Assembly: GCF_000721265.1 (NCBI RefSeq)
Contig: NZ_JOFZ01000002.1
Span: 124,001 to 188,000 of the forward strand
Length of the DNA: 64,000 nt
Direction: 5' to 3'
Origin: Streptomyces sp. NRRL F-5126
GTDB taxonomy: Bacteria; Actinomycetota; Actinomycetes; Streptomycetales; Streptomycetaceae
The notes under the pieces were generated by a model. That model had not been told where the DNA came from, searched no databases, and saw only the letters and a program-made list of their open reading frames with translations. Both the position numbers and the translations under genes were made by a program. How positions within the stretch are numbered: the stretch's first letter is position 1; every line of letters begins with the position of its first letter. This document shows, piece after piece, positions 47,074 to 54,890 of the stretch.

Positions 47074-49226
47074 CTCTTGCCGCCTTCCGGTGCGTGGGCG
47101 CGCTCGCCCTCGGGAGCACCGGACTTCCGGCGCGGGCTGCCCGCCGCTCGCCGGACGATCCGGAATTTTCCGCTCCACCAGCCGCCGGGCTCGGCTCCCG
47201 GCCCGAGCACGGGCCGGGGCGTGCGGGCGCGTGACGGCGCCGCCGGCGCGCCGTCCTGGTCGGGGGCCGGGGCGTCACGCGGTGCCGGTGCAGACGCCGG
47301 TGCCGGTGCCGGTGCCGGTGCTGTGGCGGATGCCGGGTTCGTGCTGGCGGCCGCGTCGGGGCCGGCCGGATCCGCGTCGCGGGGACCGTCCGTGGCGGCC
47401 GCGTCCGTCTCCAGGGTCGAAACCGCGGTACGGGCGTCCCGCCCCCGCGCCATGGCGGTCGCGCCTGCGCCCGCCCTCGTCTCCGCCCTCGCCCCCGGCC
47501 TCGGCCTCGTCCCCGCCTGCGCCTCCGCCTTCGGCGCTGTGGCGCCGGGCCGCCGTTCTGCCCGCCGATCGCCGTGCGCGGCGCTTGCGTCCAGGACGGG
47601 CACACGCGACCGGGCGCCCGCGTCACGCGCGCCGGAGCCGGCCGACGCTTCCTCGACCCCGTTCGCGGCCCGTACCGGCCGCGCCTTCGCACGCCGCAGC
47701 GCCCCGAGCCGCGCCCCCGCACGCCGCGGCCCCCTGAGCCGCACCGTTTTCAGGACCTTCTCTCGCAGCTTCTGCCCCCGTACGCCCACCTCCCGTACGC
47801 CGCCGTCTCGTCGGCCGTCCGGCGGCAGGACCAGCAGAGCCGGGCGGCTGGGGGAGTCCCCGCCGGGCGACGGCCGGCCGGAGCCTTCGACGGGCTCCCG
47901 CGCCTCCACCGGCCCCGGCCTGCGCGCCGAGTCGCTGATGCGCATCAGCAGCGCCACGATCACCCAGTTGGTGACGACGGACGAGCCGCCCTGGGCCAGG
48001 AACGGCATCGCCATGCCGGTCAGCGGGATCAGCCCCATCACGCCGCCGGCGATCACGAAGACCTGGAGCGCCAGGAGCGACGACAGCCCCACCGCGAGCA
48101 GCCGGCCGAACGGATCGCGCGACACGAGCCCGGTGCGCAGGCCCCGCGCCACCATCAGCCCGTACAGCAGGAAGATCGCGCTGAGACCCAGAAGTCCGAG
48201 TTCCTCACCCGCCGTGGCCAGGATGAAGTCGGACTTCGTGGCGAACCCGATGAGCGTCGAGTGGCCGAGGCCCAGGCCCGTACCCGTGATCCCGCCCGCC
48301 GCGAAGGCGAACAGCGACTGCGCCAGCTGGCCGGGGCCGATGCCCGCGTCGATGGAGGCGAAGGGGTGCAGCCAGTCCTCGACCCTGTTGTGCACGTGGG
48401 GTTCGAGCGTCCCCGCGGCGAACGCGCCGACGGCGGCGAGCAGGAGGCCGATCGCGATCCAGCCGGTCCGCCCCGTCGCGACGTACAGGAGGATGACGAA
48501 GACGCCGAAGAACAGCAGCGAGGTGCCGAGGTCCCGTTCGAACACGAGGACGACGACGCTCAGCAGCCACACGGTGACCAGAGGCCCCAGTACCCGCCCG
48601 TTCGGCAGTTGCAGCCGCCCGAAGCGGCGTCCCGTGCAGGCCAGGGTGCGGTGGTTGGCGGCGAGGTACGAGGCGAAGAAGAGCGCCAGCAGTACCTTGG
48701 CGAACTCGCCCGGCTGGATGGAGAGCTGGTCGATCCTGATCCAGATCTTGGCGCCGTTCACGGCGGGGAAGAGGATCGGCACGATCATCAGGGCGAGGGC
48801 GCAGACGACCGACAGGTACGCGTACCGCTGGAGCACCCGGTGGTCGCGCACCATGACGACCACCGCCATGAACAGCGCCATCCCGAGCGCCGACCAGACC
48901 AGCTGGGTGGGGGCCGACGGATCGCCGGGCGCCTCCTGGTCGAGCCGGTAGATGAGGACGAGCCCGAGCCCGTTGAGCAGGACGGCGATCGGCAGCAGCA
49001 GCGGGTCGGCGTACGGCGCCAGGAAGCGGACCACGAGGTGCGCGAGGAGCGAGAGCACCCCGAGCCCCAGGGCGTAACCGGCGACGTCGGGCGGGACGGC
49101 GCCGTCCCTGTCGAGCCCGACGGCGGCATACCCGGACACCGCCACGAGGACGGCGCAGACGAGGAGCAGCAGCTCGACGCCCCGGCCTGCGAGGGCACGG
49201 GGCGCGGGCTGTGTCGGTGCGGACAT
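47070..49226 (-). CDS. SEDS-family peptidoglycan glycosyltransferase (FtsW/RodA/SpoVE-like) with long disordered tail
   Basis: 718 residues. About 440 residues form the polytopic SEDS domain, with the signature loop WIRIDQLSIQPGEFAKVLLA and the end motifs GLIPLTGMAMPFLAQGGSS. The remaining 280 residues are cytoplasmic Arg/Ala/Pro-rich low complexity, much longer than usual for this family. It polymerises lipid II and is coupled to the overlapping class B PBP gene. I chose the ATG six bases after TACGTT (leaderless); an in-frame ATG eight codons earlier overlaps the inverted repeat. Confidence 0.92.
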   Translation of the reverse strand: MSAPTQPAPRALAGRGVELLLLVCAVLVAVSGYAAVGLDRDGAVPPDVAGYALGLGVLSLLAHLVVRFLAPYADPLLLPIAVLLNGLGLVLIYRLDQEAPGDPSAPTQLVWSALGMALFMAVVVMVRDHRVLQRYAYLSVVCALALMIVPILFPAVNGAKIWIRIDQLSIQPGEFAKVLLALFFASYLAANHRTLACTGRRFGRLQLPNGRVLGPLVTVWLLSVVVLVFERDLGTSLLFFGVFVILLYVATGRTGWIAIGLLLAAVGAFAAGTLEPHVHNRVEDWLHPFASIDAGIGPGQLAQSLFAFAAGGITGTGLGLGHSTLIGFATKSDFILATAGEELGLLGLSAIFLLYGLMVARGLRTGLVSRDPFGRLLAVGLSSLLALQVFVIAGGVMGLIPLTGMAMPFLAQGGSSVVTNWVIVALLMRISDSARRPGPVEAREPVEGSGRPSPGGDSPSRPALLVLPPDGRRDGGVREVGVRGQKLREKVLKTVRLRGPRRAGARLGALRRAKARPVRAANGVEEASAGSGARDAGARSRVPVLDASAAHGDRRAERRPGATAPKAEAQAGTRPRPGARAETRAGAGATAMARGRDARTAVSTLETDAAATDGPRDADPAGPDAAASTNPASATAPAPAPAPASAPAPRDAPAPDQDGAPAAPSRARTPRPVLGPGAEPGGWWSGKFRIVRRAAGSPRRKSGAPEGERAHAPEGGKR

Positions 49227-49232
49227 GGCGGC

Positions 49233-49287
49233 AACGTAGCAAGCAGACATGCCTTATGTCTGTTTATGTAACGATATAAGGCATGTC
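49233..49287 (-). promoter_or_regulatory. Leaderless promoter and 12-bp inverted repeat upstream of the SEDS gene
   Basis: On the minus strand TACGTT (49238-49233) ends six bases before the SEDS start codon. Just upstream, GACATGCCTTAT (49246-49257) and ATAAGGCATGTC (49276-49287) form a perfect 12-bp inverted repeat with an 18-base AT-rich spacer. The proximal arm reaches the expected -35 position. The left arm itself contains a smaller repeat, GACAT-N5-ATGTC. An operator is the simplest reading. Confidence 0.6.
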
Positions 49288-49331
49288 GATACGGCGCACG
49301 GCTCTGCCGCCTCACTCATGCGCCTGACGGG

Positions 49332-49814
49332 TCAGCACCAGCGCGGAGCCGGCCCGATGTTGTCGATGTACCGGGCGGAGCCCCACGCCCACGTGCCGTC
49401 CGTCAGCAGGTACCAGCGGTTGTTGCCGTCGACGTTGTCACCGCGCGTCTTGCAGAAGATGTGCACGATGCTGCCGTACTTCGCCAGGCCGACGATGCGG
49501 CTGCTGCGCGTCGGCTTGTCGCGCAGGTAGAGGCCGCCGTGGGCGACGACCCGGCCCTTGTAACGCCCGCCGTCGTCGTTGCCCCCGTTCCACGCCTCGT
49601 TGGCCGGCTGCTGACGCCCGTTCGGCGCCTGCGCGTGGTTCGGCGCCTGCTGGTCGTGAAGGGCCTGGCTGCTGTGGGGCGCCTGCTGGCTCTGGGTGGT
49701 GTGGTTCGCCGGGGGCTCGTCGGCGGCCGCGGGGACGGTGGCGAGGGCGGCGGTGGCGGCGAGGGTGACTGCGGCGAGGGTGGTGGCACGGAGGCCGAGG
49801 GAACGCCGTGGCAT
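49332..49814 (-). CDS. Secreted SH3-like domain protein
   Basis: 160 residues. A signal peptide (MPRRSLGLRATTLAAVTLAA ending near PAAADEPP) is followed by a 45-residue Gln/Ala/His-rich linker and a C-terminal bacterial SH3 domain (GGLYLRDKPTRSSRIVGLAK and NNRWYLLTDGTWAWGSARYI) with two cysteines. Such domains usually bind cell-wall peptides. The start is supported by AGGAG ahead of the ATG. The gene lies just upstream of the SEDS gene on the same strand. Confidence 0.85.
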   Translation of the reverse strand: MPRRSLGLRATTLAAVTLAATAALATVPAAADEPPANHTTQSQQAPHSSQALHDQQAPNHAQAPNGRQQPANEAWNGGNDDGGRYKGRVVAHGGLYLRDKPTRSSRIVGLAKYGSIVHIFCKTRGDNVDGNNRWYLLTDGTWAWGSARYIDNIGPAPRWC

Positions 49815-49877
49815 CGTTACTCCTGGTGACCTGGGGGGCGAGAAGCCGGCGATTCCGGCCAGTGGCTCGCCCGATTC

Positions 49878-49906
49878 ACGCTAGTTTCGTCACATAGAGC
49901 CCGCAA
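49878..49906 (-). promoter_or_regulatory. Candidate promoter of the SH3-protein gene
   Basis: On the minus strand TTGCGG (49906-49901) and TAGCGT (49883-49878) are separated by 17 bases. The start codon lies about 60 bases downstream. Confidence 0.45.
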
Positions 49907-50020
49907 AACTTCACGCTGCGCACACGTCCAGGAGTTGCCCTCGGCGGGATTCCGTGCCGGCCGCGTGAGCACACCCCACCGCACGGCCCCGAACGGGACG
50001 GGGCGGCCGTGGTGGCCGCC

Positions 50021-50332
50021 CTACGCGACCGGCCCGCTCCCGTGCGGCGCGTGCTGCCCGACCCCCGGCTGCGGCTGCGCCGCGCCGCCGCTCTGGGCGA
50101 CCGTGGCGAGCAGCCCGTCCGCCTGCTCCTTGGGTACCTGCTGTTCGGCGCCGCAGAACGTGCACTGCATCGCGTACTTGGTGGATATCGGGAACAGCGG
50201 GATGAAGAAGAGGGTGAACTTCAGGACGCGCTTGCGCAGTGTGTGCGCGGACGGGTTGCCGCACCGGCCGCAGACGAGCGTGAGGATCGCGAGTTGCTGC
50301 AGGTACGTCCTGGTGCCGAACAGAATGATCAT
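50021..50332 (-). CDS. Zinc-ribbon domain protein
   Basis: 103 residues. Two CxxC knuckles, CGRCG and CTFCG, form a probable zinc ribbon, separated by a hydrophobic stretch (LKFTLFFIPLFPIS) that may be a membrane-contact or transmembrane helix. The C-terminal 45 residues are Gln/Ala/Pro/Gly-rich. The start is fixed by AGGAG eight bases before ATG (MIILFGTRTYLQQ). The role is unknown. Confidence 0.82.
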   Translation of the reverse strand: MIILFGTRTYLQQLAILTLVCGRCGNPSAHTLRKRVLKFTLFFIPLFPISTKYAMQCTFCGAEQQVPKEQADGLLATVAQSGGAAQPQPGVGQHAPHGSGPVA

Positions 50333-50445
50333 CGCAATGACTCCTTCGGATGGGGGACGTGCCTCATGCGCCGTCCTGATGAGTCTCCCGCACGCCACTG
50401 ACACTCTTCTCCAGGGGAGCGGCCGGGGGCGGCCGGGGGCGGCCG

Positions 50446-51339
50446 TTACGAGGGGAGCGTCCCGCCGCCCTCGAACAGCGGCGCCATCAGATCCCCGTAC
50501 TCGTCCAGCCGCCCGGGGATGTCGTCCATGAAAAAGACGAGGCGCGCGCGTCCCTCCGCACAGGCGGCCACCTCGTCCCAGGTGATGGGCGCCGAGACGG
50601 TGGGTTCGACGCGCGCGCGGACGGTGTAGGGCGTGGCAGTCGTCTTGGCCGCGCTGTTCTGGCTGTGGTCGACGAAGACCTTCCCCGGGCGCAGCGAGCG
50701 CGTCATCCGGTGCACGACGAGCGACGGCAGCGCGGCCTCCGCCTCCTGGGCGAGCTTCTTGGCGTACGCGGACACGTCGGCGGAGGGCGCGGTCCTGATG
50801 GGCACCAGCAGGTGCACCCCCTTGGCGCCTGACGTTTTGGCGCAGGCGTCAAGACCGTCGGCGTCCATGCGTTCACGCAGCCACAGCGCCACGCGGCAGC
50901 ACTCGGCGACGGACGCGGGAGCGCCCGGGTCGAGGTCGAACACGATGCGGTCGGCGACGGCAGGGGCGGTGGCCCGCCACTGCGGAGTGTGGAACTCCAC
51001 GACCAGGTTTGCCGCCCACATCAGGGCCGCGAGCCCGTCCACGACGACCTGGCGGCCCCGATCGCCGCCCCGGCGGGCGGAGCGCGGGACATCGGCGACT
51101 CTCACCCAGTCCGGCGTACCGGGCGGCGGATTCTTCGAGAAGAACGTCTCGCCCTCGGCGCCGTCCGGGTAGCGCAGGAACGAGGCCGGGCGGTCGGCGA
51201 GGTGGGCCAGCAGGGGTGCGGCCGTGCGGGCGTAGTGGTGCAGGAGCTCACCCTTCGTGGTGCCTGTGGCGGGGTACAGCACCTTGTCGAGGTTGCTGAG
51301 CGTGAGCCGCCGTCCCTCCACCTCCGTGATAGGCGTCAT
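50446..51339 (-). CDS. ligD: Non-homologous end-joining LigD-type polymerase/primase domain protein
   Basis: A 297-residue stand-alone archaeo-eukaryotic primase-type polymerase of bacterial NHEJ. The catalytic metal site is in RIVFDLDPGAPASV, with TSGAKGVHLLVPI and VDHSQNSAAKTT as further family motifs, and the N-terminus LTLSNLDKVLYPATG is typical. It fills or extends DNA ends together with Ku and a ligase; no ligase or nuclease domain is fused here, so these must be encoded elsewhere. It is divergent from ku with only 50 bases between start codons, implying coordinated control. Confidence 0.92.
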   Translation of the reverse strand: MTPITEVEGRRLTLSNLDKVLYPATGTTKGELLHHYARTAAPLLAHLADRPASFLRYPDGAEGETFFSKNPPPGTPDWVRVADVPRSARRGGDRGRQVVVDGLAALMWAANLVVEFHTPQWRATAPAVADRIVFDLDPGAPASVAECCRVALWLRERMDADGLDACAKTSGAKGVHLLVPIRTAPSADVSAYAKKLAQEAEAALPSLVVHRMTRSLRPGKVFVDHSQNSAAKTTATPYTVRARVEPTVSAPITWDEVAACAEGRARLVFFMDDIPGRLDEYGDLMAPLFEGGGTLPS

Positions 51340-51389
51340 AAACTAAGAATTCCACGCAATAGGGTCATGATTCTCGAAAGGGATGAGCA

Positions 51390-52265
51390 GTGCGATCGAT
51401 CTGGAACGGCGCCATCTCCTTCGGGCTGGTCAGCATCCCCATCAAACTGATGAACGCGACCGAGAACCACTCCGTGTCCTTCCGGCAGATCCACAAGGAG
51501 GACGGCGGGCGCATCCGCTACCACAAGGTGTGCGAGCTGGACGACCACGAGGTCACCACGGCAGAGACCGGCAAGGGCTACGAGGACGCTGACGGATCCA
51601 TCATCCCGATCAGCGACGAGGACCTGGCGGCGCTGCCGCTGCCGACGGCGAAGACGATCGAGATCGTCGCGTTCGTCGCGGCGGACAAGATCGACCCGCT
51701 CCAGATGGAGACGGCCTACTACCTCCAGGCGAACGGCGCACCGGCCGCCAAGCCCTACACGCTGCTGCGCGAGGCGCTGAAGAGGAGCGAGAAGGCCGCC
51801 ATCGCCAAGTTCGCGCTCAGGGGCCGCGAACGCCTGGGCATGCTGCGTGTGGTGGACGACGTGATCGCGATGCACGGCCTGCTGTGGCCGGAAGACATCC
51901 GAGGCGCGGAGGGCGCGGCCCCCGACGCGGACGTCTCGGTACGCGACAAGGAACTGGACCTGGCGGACGCCCTGATGAACACGCTCGGCGAGATCGACCT
52001 GGACACCCTGCACGACGACTACCGCGAGGCGGTCGAGGAACTGGTCACGGCCAAGGCCGAGGGCGCTCCCGCGCCGACGCCGGCGCGTGAGGAGAAGGGC
52101 GGCAAGGTGATCGACCTGATGTCGGCCCTGGAGAAGAGCGTCCGCGCGGCCCAGGAGGCGGCGGGGGAGCAGGGGGACGAGAACGCCGAGGTCACACACC
52201 TGGGGGACCGCAAGCAGCCGCGCAAGAAGGCGCAGAAGAAGACAGGCAGGAAAACCTCGGCGTGA
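51390..52265 (+). CDS. ku: Ku protein (non-homologous end joining)
   Basis: A 291-residue bacterial Ku homodimer subunit. The core begins IWNGAISFGLVSIPIKL and continues with HKVCELDDHEV and AYYLQANG, followed by the dimer and bridge regions (KRSEKAAIAKFALRGRERLG). The Lys-rich C-terminal tail (KQPRKKAQKKTGRK) is the extended DNA-binding type seen in actinobacteria. It starts with GTG preceded by AAAGGGA; a TAGGGT at 51360-51365 is a likely -10. It recruits ligase and polymerase to double-strand breaks. Confidence 0.94.
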   Translation: MRSIWNGAISFGLVSIPIKLMNATENHSVSFRQIHKEDGGRIRYHKVCELDDHEVTTAETGKGYEDADGSIIPISDEDLAALPLPTAKTIEIVAFVAADKIDPLQMETAYYLQANGAPAAKPYTLLREALKRSEKAAIAKFALRGRERLGMLRVVDDVIAMHGLLWPEDIRGAEGAAPDADVSVRDKELDLADALMNTLGEIDLDTLHDDYREAVEELVTAKAEGAPAPTPAREEKGGKVIDLMSALEKSVRAAQEAAGEQGDENAEVTHLGDRKQPRKKAQKKTGRKTSA

Positions 52266-52339
52266 CCGCGAAATACCAGTTCACGAGGGAGCCCCGGAAG
52301 CTGGTAGGGTTCCTGTCGTCGCCCCCGAGGGGCGGCAGC

Positions 52340-52411
52340 GCCCCCGTAGCTCAGGGGATAGAGCAACGGCCTCCGGAGCCGTGTGCGCAGGTTCGAATCC
52401 TGCCGGGGGCA
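52340..52411 (+). tRNA. tRNA-Arg (anticodon CCG)
   Basis: A complete cloverleaf can be drawn. The acceptor stem is GCCCCCG with CGGGGGC, the D stem GCTC/GAGC, the anticodon stem ACGGC/GCCGT with loop CTCCGGA (anticodon CCG at 52373-52375), and the T arm CAGGTTCGAATCCTG. The discriminator is A and CCA is not encoded. A TAGGGT at 52305-52310 is a possible -10. Confidence 0.95.
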
Positions 52412-52432
52412 CACTGTGCGAGTGTGCCTGGA

Positions 52433-52470
52433 CCTCACCACCAGCGGAGATGCTGACGGTGGGGTCTTTT
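52433..52470 (+). terminator. Terminator of the tRNA-Arg gene
   Basis: CCTCACCACCAGC and GCTGACGGTGGGG form an imperfect stem followed by TCTTTT, a rare T-run terminator in this window. Confidence 0.65.
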
Positions 52471-52647
52471 GCTGTGCGCACGCGGTGGCGCCGGCGTCAC
52501 CCGGCGGGCTAGGTTGGGCGGCGATGAACACCGGGACGGCATCATGCCACGCACGGATTGGTGACCCGGCGATCCTTTGATCGTCGCGCGGGCTCCGCCT
52601 CTGTCACGTTGACCACGCTCGACACGTCAACGACGACAGGAGTATCC

Positions 52648-53397
52648 ATGCCCACCAAGACACTGCTTGTCCCCACTGCCGACGGCCAGGCCGACGCGTT
52701 CGCGGCCTTCCCCGACCACGGCGAGCGGCACCCCGGAGTGCTGCTGTACACGGACGCGTTCGGCTTGCGGCCCGAGCTGGAGCGGAGAGCCCGCGAACTG
52801 GCCGAATACGGGTACTACGTACTCGTCCCCAACTTCCACTACCGGCACGGCACGGCGCCGGTGATCGAACTCCCCGCGCACATCGGGGAAGAGACCCGGC
52901 CCGCGATCATCGCTCGCCTGATGCCCCTGATCGAGGAGCACACCGTCGAACAGGTCCTGCGTGACGCTGATGCCTACCTGCGGTTTCTTGCCGCCCAGCC
53001 GGAGGCCGGCACGGGACCGGTAGCCGTGATCGGCTACTGCATCGGCGCCGCCTATGCGATGCGCACCGCGACGGCCCACCCCGACCGGGTGGCCGCCCTC
53101 GCCGGGTTCCACCCGGGCTTCCTGGCCACCAAGGCGCCCGACAGCCCGCACCGTCTCCTCCCTCAACTCACCGCTGAGGTCCACCTCGGCCTCGCCGAAG
53201 GCGACATGTCGCCCGAGGCCATCAGCGAGCTCGACCAGGCCCTGGACGCCGCAGGCGTCAGCTACACCACGGAGATCTACGCCGACACCGTCCACGGCTT
53301 CACCATGTCCGACACCGATGCCTTCAACCCCGCTGCCCTGAAGCGCCATTGGGACCGCCTCCTCGCCCTCCTCGACCGCACGCTGAAGAACGGCTGA
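52648..53397 (+). CDS. Dienelactone hydrolase family protein
   Basis: A 249-residue alpha/beta hydrolase. The nucleophile is Cys131 in VIGYCIGAAYAM, as in dienelactone hydrolases, and the catalytic His216 is in TVHGFTM; the Asp is probably in LGLAEGDMS. The N-terminus (MPTKTLLVPTADGQADAFAA) and an N-terminal acidic loop fit the family. It may open lactone rings in aromatic-compound degradation, but the natural substrate is not evident. AGGAG eight bases before the ATG sets the start. Confidence 0.9.
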   Translation: MPTKTLLVPTADGQADAFAAFPDHGERHPGVLLYTDAFGLRPELERRARELAEYGYYVLVPNFHYRHGTAPVIELPAHIGEETRPAIIARLMPLIEEHTVEQVLRDADAYLRFLAAQPEAGTGPVAVIGYCIGAAYAMRTATAHPDRVAALAGFHPGFLATKAPDSPHRLLPQLTAEVHLGLAEGDMSPEAISELDQALDAAGVSYTTEIYADTVHGFTMSDTDAFNPAALKRHWDRLLALLDRTLKNG

Positions 53398-53485
53398 CGC
53401 TGTCCGTCGTGGTCGCGAAGGCGCCGGTGAGCGCAGCATGAACGCCATGGTGAGAGTGGGAAGGGTGGCCTGAGAGAACTGGACT

Positions 53486-53938
53486 GTGCTGAGGGCGATT
53501 CGACTGCACGCCCTCGACGCGGACCCCGACGCGTTCGGCTCGACGTTCGAGGATGAACGAGCTCGACCGGAGAGCTTTTGGCGTGATCGGATCGCGGACA
53601 GCGTCTGGCTTCTGGCATGGGCTGGACGGCAACCAGTGGGGATCGTGGCGGCAGTCGCCCCGCCCTTCCCCACCTCGGTCGAGCTTCAACTCGATGCGAT
53701 GTGGGTTGACCCTGCATGGCGGGGACAGGGTGTCGGAGAGGCCCTGGTCGACGCCGTACTCGCCTGGGCCGGAGAACAGGGCGCCGAGTTCGTGTCGTTG
53801 ACCGTCGTCGATGGCAACGACCACGCGCGGCGGCTCTATGAGCGCACTGGGTTTCGTTCGACCGGAGAAAGGGAGCCTCGCCTGCGCAGCCCCTGCCACA
53901 TGCGCGAGCGACTGCGCCTGTCCCTCGTGTCCGCCTGA
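53486..53938 (+). CDS. GNAT N-acetyltransferase, N-terminus interrupted by an in-frame stop
   Basis: As read from GTG 53486 the product is 150 residues with a GNAT core: LDAMWVDPAWRGQGVGEALV carries the acetyl-CoA-binding loop, and VDGNDHARRLYERTGF is the family's C-terminal motif. The usual first beta strand is missing. It is encoded in the same frame just upstream: ATG 53447 (or 53438) gives MVRVGRVA, then TGA at 53471, then ENWTVLRAIRL in continuous homology. A single base change would restore a full-length protein. The gene is therefore either recently inactivated or made as a shortened form from the GTG. Confidence 0.72.
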   Translation: MLRAIRLHALDADPDAFGSTFEDERARPESFWRDRIADSVWLLAWAGRQPVGIVAAVAPPFPTSVELQLDAMWVDPAWRGQGVGEALVDAVLAWAGEQGAEFVSLTVVDGNDHARRLYERTGFRSTGEREPRLRSPCHMRERLRLSLVSA

Positions 53939-54502
53939 TCAGCGGTCCGTGGTGGCGGGTGCTTGCCCGCCGAGGTGGGTCCAGATGAGGCAGTCGTGCC
54001 AGGTGTCCTGCTCGGCGTCCTCGGACGACCATGCACGGCAGTGCCGGGGCAGGCGTTGTTCGAAATGGTACCCAGCACGCTGGGCGAGGTGGAGTGACGG
54101 CTCGTTGAGTGGGTTGATCTCCAGCCAGATCCTGGGGACGCCGAGGGCATCGTGTGCCCAGGACGTGATCGCGGGCACGGCCAGTGAGGCGAGGCGACGG
54201 CGCCGTTCTTCCGGCCGGATCCAGTACGCCAGCTCCATGCTTCCGGGACCGTCCGGCATCAGGCCGACAGCACCGAGCAGACGCTGCCCGCGCAGGATCC
54301 CGATGGAGAACTGACCGCCGGCTGACGGGTCCCACTGCGACAAGGCCTTCTGTGCGTCGTACAGGGAGTAGGGGCCTACAGGTCGGCCTGCCCACAGGGA
54401 CGGGGCCCTCTCCCCGGAAGTCGCCTCGACCAGCAGCGCGGCGTGGTCACCGGCCAGGGCTCGCCCGCGCAGGCCGTCTCCGAGACTCAAGTCGAGATGC
54501 AT
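53939..54502 (-). CDS. GNAT family N-acetyltransferase
   Basis: 187 residues, RimJ/RimL-like. The fold is shown by GQFSIGILRGQRLLGAVGLM, ELAYWIRPEERRRRLASLAV (acetyl-CoA loop) and IWLEINPLNEPSLHLAQRAG followed by YHFEQRL. It may acetylate protein N-termini or small amines. The chosen start gives MHLDLSLGDGLRGR; the frame is open further upstream but runs into the antitoxin operator. It converges on the interrupted GNAT gene with no gap. Confidence 0.82.
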   Translation of the reverse strand: MHLDLSLGDGLRGRALAGDHAALLVEATSGERAPSLWAGRPVGPYSLYDAQKALSQWDPSAGGQFSIGILRGQRLLGAVGLMPDGPGSMELAYWIRPEERRRRLASLAVPAITSWAHDALGVPRIWLEINPLNEPSLHLAQRAGYHFEQRLPRHCRAWSSEDAEQDTWHDCLIWTHLGGQAPATTDR

Positions 54503-54607
54503 GGCCGTATCCAAGCCCCGACGCCGGCTCGTGGTCGAGCGGGTTTCCTGTCCTCGGATTCGGTGGCCCGTCGCCTGAGCGCCGGCGATCCACGCAGCGC
54601 ACACCAC

Positions 54608-54640
54608 GTCTCCATGTACTACTCTGTAGTACATGGAGAC
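54608..54640 (+). promoter_or_regulatory. Toxin-antitoxin operator palindrome overlapping promoter and start codon
   Basis: GTCTCCATGTACTAC and GTAGTACATGGAGAC are perfect 15-bp inverted arms around TCT. The right arm contains the antitoxin ATG (54633). TACTCT at 54620-54625 is a -10 element seven bases before that ATG, so the operator covers a leaderless promoter. This is a standard autoregulation layout for Phd-type antitoxins. Confidence 0.85.
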
Positions 54641-54890
54641 GACCGCCCGTGAGTTCAATCAGAACGCATCGAAGATCCTCGCCGCCGCAGAGCGTGGCGA
54701 GCGCATCACGGTGACCAAGAACGGACGTCCGGTCGCCGTGCTCGCCCCTGTCGGCGATGAGGTCCTCCCTGTGCCGCCTTACCCGGCCGACTCCATGGGT
54801 GAGGACGACGAGGCGCCGGTGTTCCACAGTGCGGCACCCGTGGACTGGTCGGCGGGTCGAGGCGGCTACCTGGAGGGGTTCGGCGCGTGA
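54633..54890 (+). CDS. Phd/YefM-family antitoxin
   Basis: 85 residues. The N-terminal DNA-binding half is typical (METTAREFNQNASKILAAAE, then GERITVTKNGRPVAVLAPV). The C-terminal toxin-binding half is short, acidic and ends in WSAGRGGYLEGFGA. There is no ribosome site; translation is presumably leaderless from the operator-embedded ATG. The stop overlaps the toxin start by four bases. Confidence 0.9.
   Translation: METTAREFNQNASKILAAAERGERITVTKNGRPVAVLAPVGDEVLPVPPYPADSMGEDDEAPVFHSAAPVDWSAGRGGYLEGFGA

Noticed and set aside
49246..49287. The inverted repeat upstream of the SEDS gene as a simple terminator of the SH3 gene
   Set aside because: The stem is AT-rich with an 18-base loop and no T-run, unlike other terminators in the window, and it reaches the SEDS promoter; an operator fits better.
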